Positions 53,901 through 63,500 of a DNA stretch of 64,000 bases are shown one piece after another. Numbering within the stretch: position 1 is the first letter of the stretch; the number at the start of each line of letters is the position of its first letter. This DNA is from DASWIG01 sp036397835. Its GTDB lineage: Bacteria > Acidobacteriota > Thermoanaerobaculia > Multivoradales > J023. The DNA is taken from the NCBI GenBank assembly GCA_036397835.1, contig DASWIG010000300.1, positions 1-64,000 of the forward strand. The letters run 5' to 3'. The translations under genes and the position numbers were made by a program. The notes beneath the pieces were generated by a model that had not been told where the DNA came from, searched no databases, and saw only the letters and a program-made list of their open reading frames with translations.

Positions 53901-53977
53901 CGGGCGCCCGGGAAACGGCCGGCGAGGCCGACGATCGCGATCGAGCTCGAGTCGCTGGACGATTCTGGTGAAGTCAT
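47948..53977 (-). CDS. Hybrid PKS-aminotransferase-NRPS: KS-AT-ACP-AMT-C
   Basis: A 2009-aa protein. The KS (~10-435) has TACSTSL with Cys183, EAHGTGTAVGDP and KSNIGH. The AT (~530-820) has GHSLGEYVA and HAFHS, which marks malonyl-CoA. No KR, DH or ER is present. The ACP has GVDSLLL with Ser947. A long linker follows (MTRQLELLRAAG). The aminotransferase of the GSA-AT/class III type (~1075-1500) has FANSGTEAVMTAVRLAR, FDEVITGFR and PLP Lys1357 in VTYGKVVGGG. The C domain (~1530-1960) has LHHLVTDGW. This order is that of mycosubtilin/iturin and microcystin beta-amino acid synthases: malonate extension gives a beta-keto thioester that the AMT converts to a beta-amine. Start and upstream stop overlap (ATGA). 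Confidence 0.92.
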   Translation of the reverse strand: MTSPESSSDSSSIAIVGLAGRFPGARDVAEFWRNVREGRETISFFSDQELEVAAVSPDLRASPDYVKARGALDGVELFDAELFDLTPRLAAVMDPQQRLFMECAWEALEDAGYGAAARRGSVSLFAGVGLNTYFLNNLVAAADQLAALDELQVTILNDKDFLATHTAYKLDLKGPCLTVQTACSTSLVAVHLACQSLLNGECDLALAGGVSVKLPVKSGYVYREGGILSPDGHCRAFDAEARGTVPGSGVAVVVLKRLDEARAAGDHVRAVIRSSALNNDGALKAGFTAPSQAGQARVIAEAVALAEVDPASITYVEAHGTGTAVGDPIEVAALTEAFRAWTDEKGFCAIGSVKSNIGHLDTAAGLAGLVKTTLALEHQQIPPSLHFARPNPRIDFDASPFYVNTRLRDWPANGTPRRAGVSSFGIGGTNSHVVLEEAPAAEPGSPSRNHQLLLLSARTPAALEDATSRLATFLEAHPEVDLANVAHTLQVGREAFEHRRLLICRDAGDAIAALGTADSQRLISRRQPAVKRPLAFLFPGQGAQHVDMGRTLYEQEPTFRDAVDRCAEILRRRLDLALTEILYPAPEQAEAAAQRLDRTDTAQPALFAVEYALTRQWRQWGLEPQAMLGHSLGEYVAACLAGVFDLEDALTLVGLRGRLMQSCPEGAMLAVSLAEDRLRPWLGRELALAAVNGPERCVVSGTAAALEELERRLAQEKVAFRRLRASHAFHSPMMDPVLEPFAAELRRVELRPPRIPFLSNVTGTWIRDDEATDPEYWLRHLRHTVRFAGGVDELLRDPQRVLLEVGPGRDLTALAAPRRSHGGEQMAIASLAACRDGGAAAMLEALGRLWLAGLEPDWSGFYAHERRRRVPLPTYPFQRRRCWIDAPGAAARPRPPVEDRVADRLPASAPRRAPVRTRLLALAGELTGLDAADVDTRATFLELGVDSLLLIQFSQEIEKRFGVKLSLAQLLEEVATLDAVAARLERELPPEPPEPDRPAAAEPGPAGEDAWAVLGKTLGEQLDVMTRQLELLRAAGKESNLPARLEAAFAPRAAASEPRVHPFLARPPAGETRERLEPRQRRHLEALIERHNRRTTESKKRTQAFRPVLADNRTSVGFRLPWKEMVYPIVGERSAGARLWDVDGNDYLDVAMGFGVHFFGHNPPFVRRALEAQLAKGLQLGPQSELAGEVAELIRELTGVERAIFANSGTEAVMTAVRLARAVTGRRKIALFAGSYHGSFDGTLARGVGRHGGPALPLAAGTTAGAVADVLVLDYGEPSTLETLRAAAPELAAVLVEPVQSRRPGLQPKAFLHQLRQITRAAGTALVFDEVITGFRIHPGGAQAWFGIAADLVTYGKVVGGGLPIGVVAGKAAFMDAIDGGSWSFGDDSRPSVDKTFFAGTFCKHPLTMAAARAVLLRMKEEGPPLHDRLNRRTAALARRLNAYFEAQRVPMRVDHFGSLFFFDFHRDREYADLFFYHLLEKGVFTWEGHTCFLSTAHSDADVDFLVATVQRSVAEMREGGFLLAGEAAAAIDFPLTDSQLELWSLAQLGEKVSTSFNETLLFRFRGKLHVAELECALRQLVERHEALRTTFSRHGDHQRVHPAMPLVLPVADVSALPGERREELLEEWTSRANQTPFSLTEGPLLRAWLARVNGEEHRLALTLHHLVTDGWSTLVILRELTELYRAASTGSAARLEPATPFREYAAQRCGAARSQAVAAAEAYWLEELGGGVAPFELPIDRPRPPVKTFNGARLARTLDAVAASDVHRLSAANHSTVFASLLALYQLLLHYLTDQDDLVVGIAMAEQPLFDHKSLVGYCLNLVPLRSAVSWQERGFPDHLESTRKRLVAAVRHQVYPLHRLVKKLDLKRDPSRCPLVAASFHYERAQARTWPGELEVEVMAHPNGSARLDLSWTLFERQDRLVLDGICNRDLFTATTHRRWIFLFEQLLEAVVRDPRSSLESLHALLAAADGDHRSSARAARRRGHLESLKARQRTPRPEAPPRLTAR

Positions 53978-56900
53978 GCCGTCACCTTTGCTCTTGTTGG
54001 CGCGTTCAAGCGTTGCTGCCGCGCGCGCGTATGACGACCGCCGGCCGCCTGGCGGGCCAAGGCCCGCGCTCGGCCCTCGCCGGCGGCGATCGGCCTGGTC
54101 TCGGGACCGTCGAGGTGGCCGGCCAGCAGGTCGATGGTCGGATACCGGAAGAGCTCGATCACCGGTATCTCGCGATCGAGGGCGTGCCCGAGACGGCGTT
54201 GCACCTCGATCATCAGCAGCGAGTGGCCTCCGGCGTCGAAGAAGTTGTCGTGGATGCCGACCCGGTCGAGCGCGAGGACCTCGCGCCAGATGCCGGCGAT
54301 GAGCTCCTGAACGGCGTTGCGCGGCGGCACGTAGGCGGCCCCGAGAGTCGGACGCAGCGAGGTCGGCTCGGGCAGGCCGCGGCGGTCGATCTTGCCGTTC
54401 GGAGTCAACGGCAGGGCTGCGAGCTCGACGAACGCCGAGGGCACCATGGGGTCGGGCAGCGACTTCCTGAGGAAATCGCGCAGCTCGCCGACGTTGGCAG
54501 CGGCCTCGCCGGCGGGCACCCAATAGGCCACCAACCGATCGTCGTCGAGCTGGCCGCGGGCGGCGACCACGACGGTCTCGGCGACGGCGGGATGCGCGGC
54601 CAGCGCCGTTTCGATCTCGCCCAGCTCGATGCGGTGGCCCCGGACCTTGACCTGGTGGTCGGCGCGGCCGAGGAACTCGAGGCGGCCGTCGGGCCGGTAG
54701 CGCGCCAGGTCGCCGGTCCGGTAGAGCCGTGCCCCCGGTTCAGCGGCGAAGGGATCGGGGACGAAGCGTTCGGCGCTCAGGGCCGAGCGGGCGTGGTAGC
54801 CGCGCGCCAGCCCCTGGCCGCCGATCATCAGCTCGCCTGTGGCGCCGGCAGCGGCCGGCCGCAGCCGCCGGTCCGCGAGACGGACATCGGTGTTGGCGAT
54901 CGGGCGGCCGATCGAGAGCGGCCCGGCGCCTGACCGCACGCGGTGGAGCGTCGACCACACCGTGGTCTCGGTGGGCCCGTAGAGGTTCCACAGCGACGCT
55001 CCGCGAGCGAGCAGCTCATCCGCCAGGTCGCGCGGGAGGGCCTCGCCGCCGGAGAGCATCCTCAACGGCCGGCGTCCGGGCCAGCCCGAGCGCACCAGCA
55101 GCCGCCAGGTGGCCGGCGTCGCTTGCAGGAGGCGGATCTCGCGCCGTTTCAGCTCGCGGGCCAGACGCACGCCGTCGGCGGCGAGCTCGCGGCCTGCTAC
55201 GACGACGGTGGCGCCTGCCAGGAGCGGCAGGAAAAGCTCGAGGCCGGCGATGTCGAAGGCCAGGGAGGTGACCGCCAGCAGCCGCTCGCCGGCGGCGATG
55301 CCGGGCCTCCGGCGCATGGATTCGAGGAAGTTGACGAGCGTGCGATGGGAGATCTGCACCCCTTTGGGGCGGCCGGTGGAGCCGGAGGTGTAGATCACGT
55401 AGGCGAGCCGGTCGGGCGCCGTCGCGACCTGGAGTGCTTCGTCCTCCGGCTCGGCCGGAGCCGGAGCGAGCCGATCCAGCGCCAGCGTCTGCCAGTCGCT
55501 CGCGGGCAGCAGCTCGGACCAGGCACTTTCGGAGAGGAGCACCTGGATCCCGGCGTCCCTGACGGTGAGGAGGAGTCGCTCGCGCGGATAGGTGGGATCG
55601 AGCGGAACGTAGGCTCCGCCCGCCTTCAGGATGCCGAGGAGGGCGACGACCATCTCCTGCGAGCGCCGGACGCAGAGCCCGACCCGGGCCTCGCGCCCAA
55701 CGCCCCGCGCCCGCAGGAGACGGGCGAGGAGGTCCGACCGGCGGTCGAGTTCCCGATAGCTGAGACAGGCGTCGCCGGCCGCCACCGCCACGGCGTCGGG
55801 AGTCGCCGCCGCCTGGCGGGAGACGAGCTCGTGGAGACAAGCTGCGGTGAAGGGGGCGCGGCTGTCGTTCCATTCCCGCAGTTGGTGCCGCTCACCGGCA
55901 CCGAGCCAGACCAGCTCGGAAAGCCGTTTCTCCGGGGCCTCGACGATCGCCCGCAGCAGGGTGCGGTAGTGGCGCAGCAGGCGCTCGGCCGTCGTGCCCG
56001 CGAAGAGGTCGGTGTTGTACTCGAGCGTGGCGACGAGATCGTCGTCGGCCTCGTCGACCAGCAGGGTCCAGTCGAACTGAGCCGCTTGCCGCGGCACGGA
56101 CAGCGGCCGCACCGTGAGATCGCTGAGCTCGATCGCCGCCCGCGGCACGTTCTGCAGGATGAACATCACCTGGAAGAGCGGCGACTGACTGAGATCGCGG
56201 TGCGGGTCGAGCTCCTCGACCAGCTTCTCGAATGGAAGGTCCTGGTGGGCGTACGCGTCGAGGGTCGTCCGCCGCACCCGCTCCAGCAGCTCGGCGAAGC
56301 TCGGGTCTCCCGCCAGATCGGTGCGCAGCACCAGCGTGTTGACGAAGAAGCCGATCAGCCCTTCGATCTCGGTCCGCGTCCGCTGCGCCACGGGTGAGCC
56401 GACCGCCACGTCGCGCTGGCCGGTGACGCCCGCGAGCAGCGTCTGGAAGGCGCCCAACAAGGTCATGTAGAGCGTCGCGCCGTGGCGCCGGCCGAGCGCG
56501 CGAAGGCGCTCGGCGAGGTTCTTGCCGAGCACGGCGGTGCGGCGCGCGCCGCGCCAGGTCTGCACCGCGGGGCGATGGCGATCGGTGGGGAGCTCCTGAG
56601 GCGCGAGACCGGCGAGCTGCCCTCGCCAATAGGCCAGCTGGCGCTCCAGGGCCTCGCCCCGCAGCCAGCTCCGCTGCCAGTGTGCGAAATCGGCGTACTG
56701 GACCGCCGGCGCGGCCAGGGGTGAAGGAGCGCCCGCGGCAAACGCTTCATAGAGCGCCGCCAGCTCCCGGATGAGCACGCCCATCGACCACCCGTCGCCC
56801 ACGATGTGATGGAGAGTCAGCACCAGCACGTGCTCGCCGGTGGCGAGGCGCAGGAGCAGTGCGCGCAGCAGCGGACCGTGGGCCAGCGAGAAGGGAAGGC

Positions 56901-59900
56901 GGGCCGCCGCCGCCATCCGGCGCTCGAGCTCCTGGCGCCGGCGGCCGCCGTCGACCCGGCTCAGATCGATCTCCGGCAAGGCCACGTCGCCGGCGGCGGC
57001 GATCACCTGCACCGGCTTCCCGTCGCGGTAATCGAAGGTCGTGCGCAGCGCCTCGTGGCGGCGCACGATCTCGCTCAGGCTCCTTGCCAGGACCCCGGGA
57101 CGCAGCCGGCCGTCGAGCCGCACCGCGCCGGCCAGGTTGTGAACGGCGCCGCCGGGCTGCAGGCGGTCGAGGAACCAGAGGCGTTGTTGGGCGAAGGAGA
57201 GCGGCAGCGGGTGCTCGCGGCGGATCCTCGTCAGGGGCGGCGCGACGCGAGAGTCCTCGCCTGCCGCCGCCACCGTGCGGCAGAGGGCCGTCAGGGCCGG
57301 CGACTCGAAGAAGCTGCGCAACGGGATCTCGACGCCGAAGACGTCGCGGATCCGCGAGCACGCCTGAGTGGCCAGGAGGGAATGGCCCCCGAGGGCGAAG
57401 AAGTCGTCGTGGACCCCGACGCGGTCGACGCCGAGCACGTCCTGCCAGATTCCCGCCATGAGCTCTTCCTCCGGGCCGCGCGGCGCCACGTAGGAGCCGG
57501 CGTCCGCCGGACCTTCAGGCTCGGGCAGAGCACCGCGGTCGACCTTGCCGTTGGCGGTCAAGGGCAGCGACGGGAGCACGGTGAACGTCGCCGGCACCAT
57601 GTGAGCGGGCAGGCGTTCGCGCAGCCAGCACCGAAGATCGCCGGAGTCCGCACGCGGCTCGCCGGCGAGGACCACGTAGGCCGCGAGACAGGCCTCGCCG
57701 CCCTCCTCGCGGTGCCGCACGGCCGCCCACAGCACGGCGGGATGGCCGCCCAGGACGGTCTCGATCTCTCCCAGCTCGACGCGGAAACCCCGGATCTGGA
57801 TCTGGGCGTCGGCGCGTCCGGCGTAGTCGACGCCGCCGTCGGGCCGGAATCGTCCCAGGTCGCCGGTCCGGTACAGCCGATCCGCCGCCTCCTCGCGATA
57901 GGGATTGACGATGAACCGCTCCCGCGTCAGCCCTTCGTCGGCGAGATAACCACGGGCGAGGTAGGGCGAGCGCACGCAGATCTCTCCCAGCTCGCCGACG
58001 CCAGCGCGCCGGCCGCGGCGGCCGAGCACGAGGAGGTGGACGCCGTCGATGCCGTGACCCAAGGGCACGGCGTCGGGTACGGCGCCTGGCGCTATGACGT
58101 GACAGCCCATGGCCTGCGGCGTCTCGGTCGTGCCGTAGAAGTTGACGCAGCGGGCCGTCGGTGCGAGCGCGCGGATCTCGCCGAGGGTCGAGCGGGTCAG
58201 GGTCTCGCCGCCGAAGCAGACGAGCCGCAGGGCGGCGAGCCGCGCGGCGGGCGTCTCGCGGGGGACCAGCAGACGGCCGAGGCTCGGCGTCAGGTGCGCG
58301 ACGGTGATCCGCCGCTCCTGCATCCAACGATGGAGCCGGCCCGGGATCCCCAGGGCGTCCGGATCCGGTACGTGGAGCGTGGCTCCGAGCCACAGCGGGG
58401 TCAACAGGTCGCGGAGGAGCGGGTCGTGGGCCAGTCCTGAGAGCAGGCCAAAACGATCGCCGGCGTCGAGATCGAAGCTCGCCGTGTGCCATTCGAGGAA
58501 GTGCGACAGCGGCCGGTGGGTGCCCAGCACCCCTTTGGGCTCCCCGGTGGTGCCGGAGGTGAAGGTCACGTAGGCGAGATCGTCCGCGGCGACGGCGGGT
58601 GTGGCCGACGATGCCGCGTTGCCTGCTGAATCTCCGCTCAGCGTCCAACGGCGCTCGGCGGCCACCAGCTCGGCCACCGCGCGCTCGACATCGGCCGGAG
58701 CCTCGGGGGCTTCGGGCAGCCGCAGCCAGGCCGCGGGCCGCAACGCCCGCAAGCGGTCGGCGAGCCGCCGCGCGGGCTCCGCGGGATCGAGCAGGGCGAA
58801 AGCCGCCCCCGACTTCCACACCCCGAGCACCGCCACGGCCAGCGACGCGCTGCGCTGGCCGAGCACGGCCACGACCTCCTGGCGACCGACGCCTCGGCGG
58901 CAGAGCTCCGCCGCCAGGCGGTCGCTCGCGGCGTCGAGGGCGCCGTAGCTCCAGGTGCGCCGGCGATCGGCCACGGCGATGCGCTCCGGGTGCTGGCGCG
59001 CCTGCTCGGCGAATCGCTCGTGGACGGCTCCCGCCCACTCACAGGGGAGCGCCCGGCAAGGGTCCGGGAGCACGATCCGCGCCGCGTGGCTGACCAGCGA
59101 CAGGTCGTGCAGTCGGACTTCGGGATCGGCGGCGACCTGGCGCAGAAGCTGCTCGAGCTGCCGCGCCATCTCGCTCAGCCGCGCCGGCGACCAAAGGGCG
59201 GCGTCGCCGAGCCAGCGCAGCTCGATGTCCTCGGCGCTCTCCCGAGCGTAGAGCGTGAGATCGAATTTCGCGCCGACGTCGGGGGGCCGCAGGAGCTCCA
59301 CCGCGAGGCGGCCCGCTCCGGCCTCTTCGCGGGGAAAGCTCAGCAAGTTGAAGAACACGCGGAAGAGCGGCGGCGCGGCGGCGTGCCGTTGCGGCTGCAG
59401 CTCGGCGAGGAGCTTCTCGAATGGGATCTCGCGGTGGGCGAAGGCCCCCAGCGCCACCTCTCTCACGCGGCCCAGGAGGTCGCGAAAGCTCGGGTCGCCC
59501 CCCAGGTCGGTGCGCAACGCCAGCGTGTTGAGGAAACAGCCCACGAGCCCCTCGATCTCGGGACGGCCGCGCTCGGCCATCGGTGTGCCCACCAGCAAGT
59601 CGTCCTGACCGCTGAGGCGATGGAGGAGCGCCTTCAGGGCCGCCAAGAGGACCATGAACAGCGTCGTCCCCTGCTCGCGTGCCAGCTCAGAAACGGCCCG
59701 GGCAAGATCGGGCGTGAGACGAAACGGGTGCTCGACGGCGCCGCCGTGGGTGGCGCAGCGCCGGCCGTCGGTGGGCAGGTCGAGGTCCGGGAGGTTGCCG
59801 CCGAGCCGCCGGCGCCAATAGGCGAGGTGGTTCTCCAACGACTCGCCCCGCAGGCGCTCGCGCTGCCAGACGGCGAAGTCGGCGTATTGCACCGGCAGCT

Positions 59901-60534
59901 CCGACAGTGGGGAGGCAGCGCCGTCGGCGAAGGCCTCGTAGAGCGCTCTCAGCTCGCGCACGAGGATCGCCAGCGACCAACCGTCGGCGACGATGTGGTG
60001 CAGGTTGAGAAGAAGCACCGCTTCCTCCTCTGCCAGCCGCAACAGGCGGGTCCGGAACAACGGGCCGGTCGCGAGGTCGAAGGGGCGCCGGGCCTCCCGG
60101 GCGCCGAGGCGAGCCGTCTCTCGGTGCCGTGCGGCCGGCTTCAGGCCTGCCAGGTCCACCACCGGCAGCGATCCCGCGGCCGCGGCATGAATCACCTGCA
60201 CCGGGCGACCCTCGACGAGGGCGAAAGTGGTCCGCAGCGCCTCGTGACGGCGCACCACCTCGTCGAGGCTGGCTACCAGGCGGGCGATTTCGAGAGCGCC
60301 GCTGAGCCGCACCGCGGCGGGCATGTTGTAGGCCGACCGGTCCGGCGCGAGCTGGTCGGCCAACCACAGCCGCTCCTGGGCGAAGGAGAGCTCCGGATCG
60401 CGATCCCTGGAGACGGGGGGAATCGCCGCATCGGCGCCGGGCCGACGTTCGGACGCGCCCTGTTTCAAACGTCGCAGCAGAAGGGCCCGCTTGGCGGCCG
60501 AAAGCGGGGACATCGTCGCCGGCGTTTGAGTCAT
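53974..60534 (-). CDS. NRPS: C-A(LYS2-like)-T-C-A(Gly)-T
   Basis: A 2186-aa dimodular protein. C1 (~45-480) has LHHIVADGW. A1 (~500-1010) has AYVTFTSGTTGEPKG, an unusual A4 (HDPLLRDLLTPLWLGA) and FYGTTETPQAMG. Its pocket DPRHCGFQAK resembles the LYS2 alpha-aminoadipate reductase type (DPRH...A), so its amino acid is uncertain. T1 has FFALGGHSLLATQ. C2 (~1106-1540) has LHHIVGDGW. A2 (~1560-2040) has pocket DILQLGLVWK, almost identical to the glycine code DILQLGLIWK. T2 has FFDAGGHSLLMIE (~2103) and a basic tail. The glycyl chain is handed to the KS of the next protein. It starts at an ATGA overlap with the gene upstream. Confidence 0.92.
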   Translation of the reverse strand: MTQTPATMSPLSAAKRALLLRRLKQGASERRPGADAAIPPVSRDRDPELSFAQERLWLADQLAPDRSAYNMPAAVRLSGALEIARLVASLDEVVRRHEALRTTFALVEGRPVQVIHAAAAGSLPVVDLAGLKPAARHRETARLGAREARRPFDLATGPLFRTRLLRLAEEEAVLLLNLHHIVADGWSLAILVRELRALYEAFADGAASPLSELPVQYADFAVWQRERLRGESLENHLAYWRRRLGGNLPDLDLPTDGRRCATHGGAVEHPFRLTPDLARAVSELAREQGTTLFMVLLAALKALLHRLSGQDDLLVGTPMAERGRPEIEGLVGCFLNTLALRTDLGGDPSFRDLLGRVREVALGAFAHREIPFEKLLAELQPQRHAAAPPLFRVFFNLLSFPREEAGAGRLAVELLRPPDVGAKFDLTLYARESAEDIELRWLGDAALWSPARLSEMARQLEQLLRQVAADPEVRLHDLSLVSHAARIVLPDPCRALPCEWAGAVHERFAEQARQHPERIAVADRRRTWSYGALDAASDRLAAELCRRGVGRQEVVAVLGQRSASLAVAVLGVWKSGAAFALLDPAEPARRLADRLRALRPAAWLRLPEAPEAPADVERAVAELVAAERRWTLSGDSAGNAASSATPAVAADDLAYVTFTSGTTGEPKGVLGTHRPLSHFLEWHTASFDLDAGDRFGLLSGLAHDPLLRDLLTPLWLGATLHVPDPDALGIPGRLHRWMQERRITVAHLTPSLGRLLVPRETPAARLAALRLVCFGGETLTRSTLGEIRALAPTARCVNFYGTTETPQAMGCHVIAPGAVPDAVPLGHGIDGVHLLVLGRRGRRAGVGELGEICVRSPYLARGYLADEGLTRERFIVNPYREEAADRLYRTGDLGRFRPDGGVDYAGRADAQIQIRGFRVELGEIETVLGGHPAVLWAAVRHREEGGEACLAAYVVLAGEPRADSGDLRCWLRERLPAHMVPATFTVLPSLPLTANGKVDRGALPEPEGPADAGSYVAPRGPEEELMAGIWQDVLGVDRVGVHDDFFALGGHSLLATQACSRIRDVFGVEIPLRSFFESPALTALCRTVAAAGEDSRVAPPLTRIRREHPLPLSFAQQRLWFLDRLQPGGAVHNLAGAVRLDGRLRPGVLARSLSEIVRRHEALRTTFDYRDGKPVQVIAAAGDVALPEIDLSRVDGGRRRQELERRMAAAARLPFSLAHGPLLRALLLRLATGEHVLVLTLHHIVGDGWSMGVLIRELAALYEAFAAGAPSPLAAPAVQYADFAHWQRSWLRGEALERQLAYWRGQLAGLAPQELPTDRHRPAVQTWRGARRTAVLGKNLAERLRALGRRHGATLYMTLLGAFQTLLAGVTGQRDVAVGSPVAQRTRTEIEGLIGFFVNTLVLRTDLAGDPSFAELLERVRRTTLDAYAHQDLPFEKLVEELDPHRDLSQSPLFQVMFILQNVPRAAIELSDLTVRPLSVPRQAAQFDWTLLVDEADDDLVATLEYNTDLFAGTTAERLLRHYRTLLRAIVEAPEKRLSELVWLGAGERHQLREWNDSRAPFTAACLHELVSRQAAATPDAVAVAAGDACLSYRELDRRSDLLARLLRARGVGREARVGLCVRRSQEMVVALLGILKAGGAYVPLDPTYPRERLLLTVRDAGIQVLLSESAWSELLPASDWQTLALDRLAPAPAEPEDEALQVATAPDRLAYVIYTSGSTGRPKGVQISHRTLVNFLESMRRRPGIAAGERLLAVTSLAFDIAGLELFLPLLAGATVVVAGRELAADGVRLARELKRREIRLLQATPATWRLLVRSGWPGRRPLRMLSGGEALPRDLADELLARGASLWNLYGPTETTVWSTLHRVRSGAGPLSIGRPIANTDVRLADRRLRPAAAGATGELMIGGQGLARGYHARSALSAERFVPDPFAAEPGARLYRTGDLARYRPDGRLEFLGRADHQVKVRGHRIELGEIETALAAHPAVAETVVVAARGQLDDDRLVAYWVPAGEAAANVGELRDFLRKSLPDPMVPSAFVELAALPLTPNGKIDRRGLPEPTSLRPTLGAAYVPPRNAVQELIAGIWREVLALDRVGIHDNFFDAGGHSLLMIEVQRRLGHALDREIPVIELFRYPTIDLLAGHLDGPETRPIAAGEGRARALARQAAGGRHTRARQQRLNAPTRAKVTA

Positions 60535-63500
60535 GGGGAACACCTCCGGAAGTCCTCGACATGGTTCGCGGGGGCGGCGGCTTCCGCTTCGGAAAGGCCT
60601 TCCATTTCCCTCAGCAGGGCCGCCATCGCCGTGAGCTCGGCGTCGTCGAGCTGTTCCTCGACGCGGCGGGCGAAGCCTTCCAGCGTGGGCGACTCGAAGA
60701 GGCCGCGCAGCGGGATCTCCACCGGCAGGGCGTCCTGGAGGTCGGAGAGCATCCGAATCGCCAACAGCGAATGTCCGCCAAGGTCGAAGAAGCTGTCGTC
60801 GAGCCCGATGTGCTCGTTGCCCAGCGTGTCGCTCCAGACGGCCGCCACCGCCACTTCTGCCGCCGTCGCGGGAGGCCGGAACGAGCGGTCGCGCAGCCCG
60901 GCACGTCGGGCCCATGGCAGGTCGCGCTGCGCCAGGGCGGCGCGGTCGACCTTGCCGTTGGGCGAGAGCGGCAGGGCGCCCACGACGACGAAGGCGGCGG
61001 GCACCATGTGCTCGGGCAGGCGCTGGCGGAGGAAGGACCGCAGCTCGGCCTCGTCGACGCCGGCGGCGGCGACGTAGGCCACCAGGCGCTGATCGTCCGG
61101 GGCGAAGGCGCGCACCGCGACCGCGGCCTCGCGCACGGCGGGGTGGGTGGCGAGCACGGTCTCGACCTCGCCGAGCTCGATGCGGAAGCCGCGCAGTTTG
61201 ACCTGGTGGTCGCTGCGGCCGTGGAAGACGAGCTCGCCGTCGGCGCGCCAGTGGACGAGGTCGCGGGTGCGGTAGATCCGGTCGCCGGGCAGGTGGGCGA
61301 AGGGATCGGGCAGGAAGCTGGCGGCGCTCTGGCGTGGACGCCCGAGGTAACCGCGGGCGAGGCCGGCGCCGCCGAGGTAGAGCTCGCCGCGCACGCCCGC
61401 GGGCGCTCGGCGCAGGCGGCAGTCGAGGACGTAGGCGCGGGTGTGGTCGACGGGACGCCCGATGGTCGGCTCGTCGGCGCCGCGGGGGACCTCGACCCAG
61501 GCCGAGTAGGTGGTGTCCTCGGAGGGACCGTAGAGGTTGAGCACGCGCAGGTGGCCGGGCACGTCGTCGACGAGAGCGCGCCGCAGGGGCTCGCCGGCGA
61601 GATTGACGGTAAGCACGGAGTCGGGCAGCTCGCCGAGGCGCAGCAGCTCGCGCAGGGCCGAGGGCACGGTGTTGAGGAGACGCACGCCGTGGGCTCGCGG
61701 CAGCTCGAGGGCGTCGCCGGAGAGCACGACGGTGCCGCCCCAGCTCAGAGGAGCGAAGAGCTCGAACACCGAGAGGTCGAAGCATACGGAGGTGGCGGCC
61801 AGGACGCCGGCCAGCTCGTGGTCTGAGAAGACGCGGCGGGCCCATTGGAGGAGGGCGGCGGCGCTGCGGTGCTCGATGGCCACGCCCTTGGGGCGGCCGG
61901 TGGATCCGGAGGTGTAGATGACGTAGGCAAGGTTGCGCTCGCTTGCGGCGGCCGGCAGCGGAGGATCGTCCTGAGCGCCGCCGGCCGGCGGCGCCAGCTC
62001 GACGACGGCGGGCGCCAGGGCTGCGGCGCGCGCCCGCAGGTCGGAGTCGGTGAGGACGGCGGCCAGCCCGGCGTCGCGGGCCATGAAGGTCAGCCGCTGC
62101 TCGGGGTAGGCCGGGTCGAGGGGGACGTAGGCGGCGCCGGCCTTGAGCACGGCGAGCAGTGCGGCGACGAGGTCGGCGGTGCGAAGGGCGAAGACGCCGA
62201 CGCGCTCCTCGGGTCCGACGCCGCGTCGGGCCAGCCGGCGGGCGAGAAGGGTCGCGCGGCGGTCGAGCTCGCCGTAGGAGAGGGTCTCGCGCCCGCGGAC
62301 GAGGGCTGTGGCTTCCGGGTGGCGGGCTGCCTGGCGCTCGAAGCGGGCGTGAAGCAGGCCGCCTTCCAGCGCCGGCGCCGGTGTCTCGCCCCATTCGGCG
62401 AGTTGGGCGGCCTCGGCCGCCGTCAGCAGCGGCAGGGCCGACGAGCGGCAGTGAGGCTCGCGCGCCGCCGCCGCCAGCAGCGTCTCGAAGTGGCCGGCGA
62501 GGCGGCGGACGGTGGCGCTGTCGAAGAGATCGGCGTCGTACTCCCAGGAGCCCACGAGCTCACCCTCGACCTCGGCCAGTGCCAGAGTCAGGTCGAACTT
62601 CGCCGTCCCGGTATCCACCTCGCGGAGCTCGAGGCGCGCCGCGCCGAGCTCGAGGCGCTCGCGGGCCGCGTTCTGGAGCACCAGCATGACCTGGAAAAGG
62701 GCGCCGCGGCCGAGTTCGCGCTGCGGCGCCAGCTCGCCGACCAGCTTCTCGAAAGGCATGTCCTGGTGGGCGTAGGCGCCGAGCGTGGTCTCGCGGACCC
62801 GCGCGAGGTGCTCGGCGAAGGCGGGATCGCCGCCAAGCTCGGCGGCCAGCGCCAGGGTGTTGACGAAAAAGCCGATCAGGGGCTCGATCTCGGCACGGGT
62901 GCGATGGGCGATGGGAGAGCCCACGACCAGAGCGTCCTGGCCGCTGTGCCGGTGCAGGAGCGCCTGGAAGGCGGCCAGCAGCGTCATGAAGAGCGTCGTG
63001 CCGTGCTCCCGGCAGAGCCCCCGCAGGGCGCTCGCGGCCGCCGCCGGCAGGCGCCACGGCAACCGCTGGCCGCGCCCCGAGCGCACCGCCGGCCGCGGCC
63101 GGTCGGTCGGCAGGTCGAGGGCGGCCGGCACGCCCGCGAGCTGGCGCCGCCAATAGCCCATCAGCCCCGCGAGCAACTCGCCGTCCAGTCGCCGGCGCTG
63201 CCACAGGGCGAAGTCGGCGTACTGCACCGACAGCGCGGGCAGCGGCCGGCCGGCGTAGAGCGCCGTCAGCTCGCGCAGCAGCACGTTGACGGACCACCCG
63301 TCGGAGACGACGTGATGCATCGTCACCAAGAGCACGTGACGGTCGCGGCCGAGGCGCAGCAGCAGGGCGCGCAGCAGCGGCCCGCGCGACAGGTCGAAAG
63401 GCCGGCGCGCCTCGCGGCGCAGCCACTGCTCGGCGATCGCCGCCCGGCGCTCGGCGGCGATCGCCGCCAGGTCGATCGCCGGCAGTGGGACCTCGCCCGG

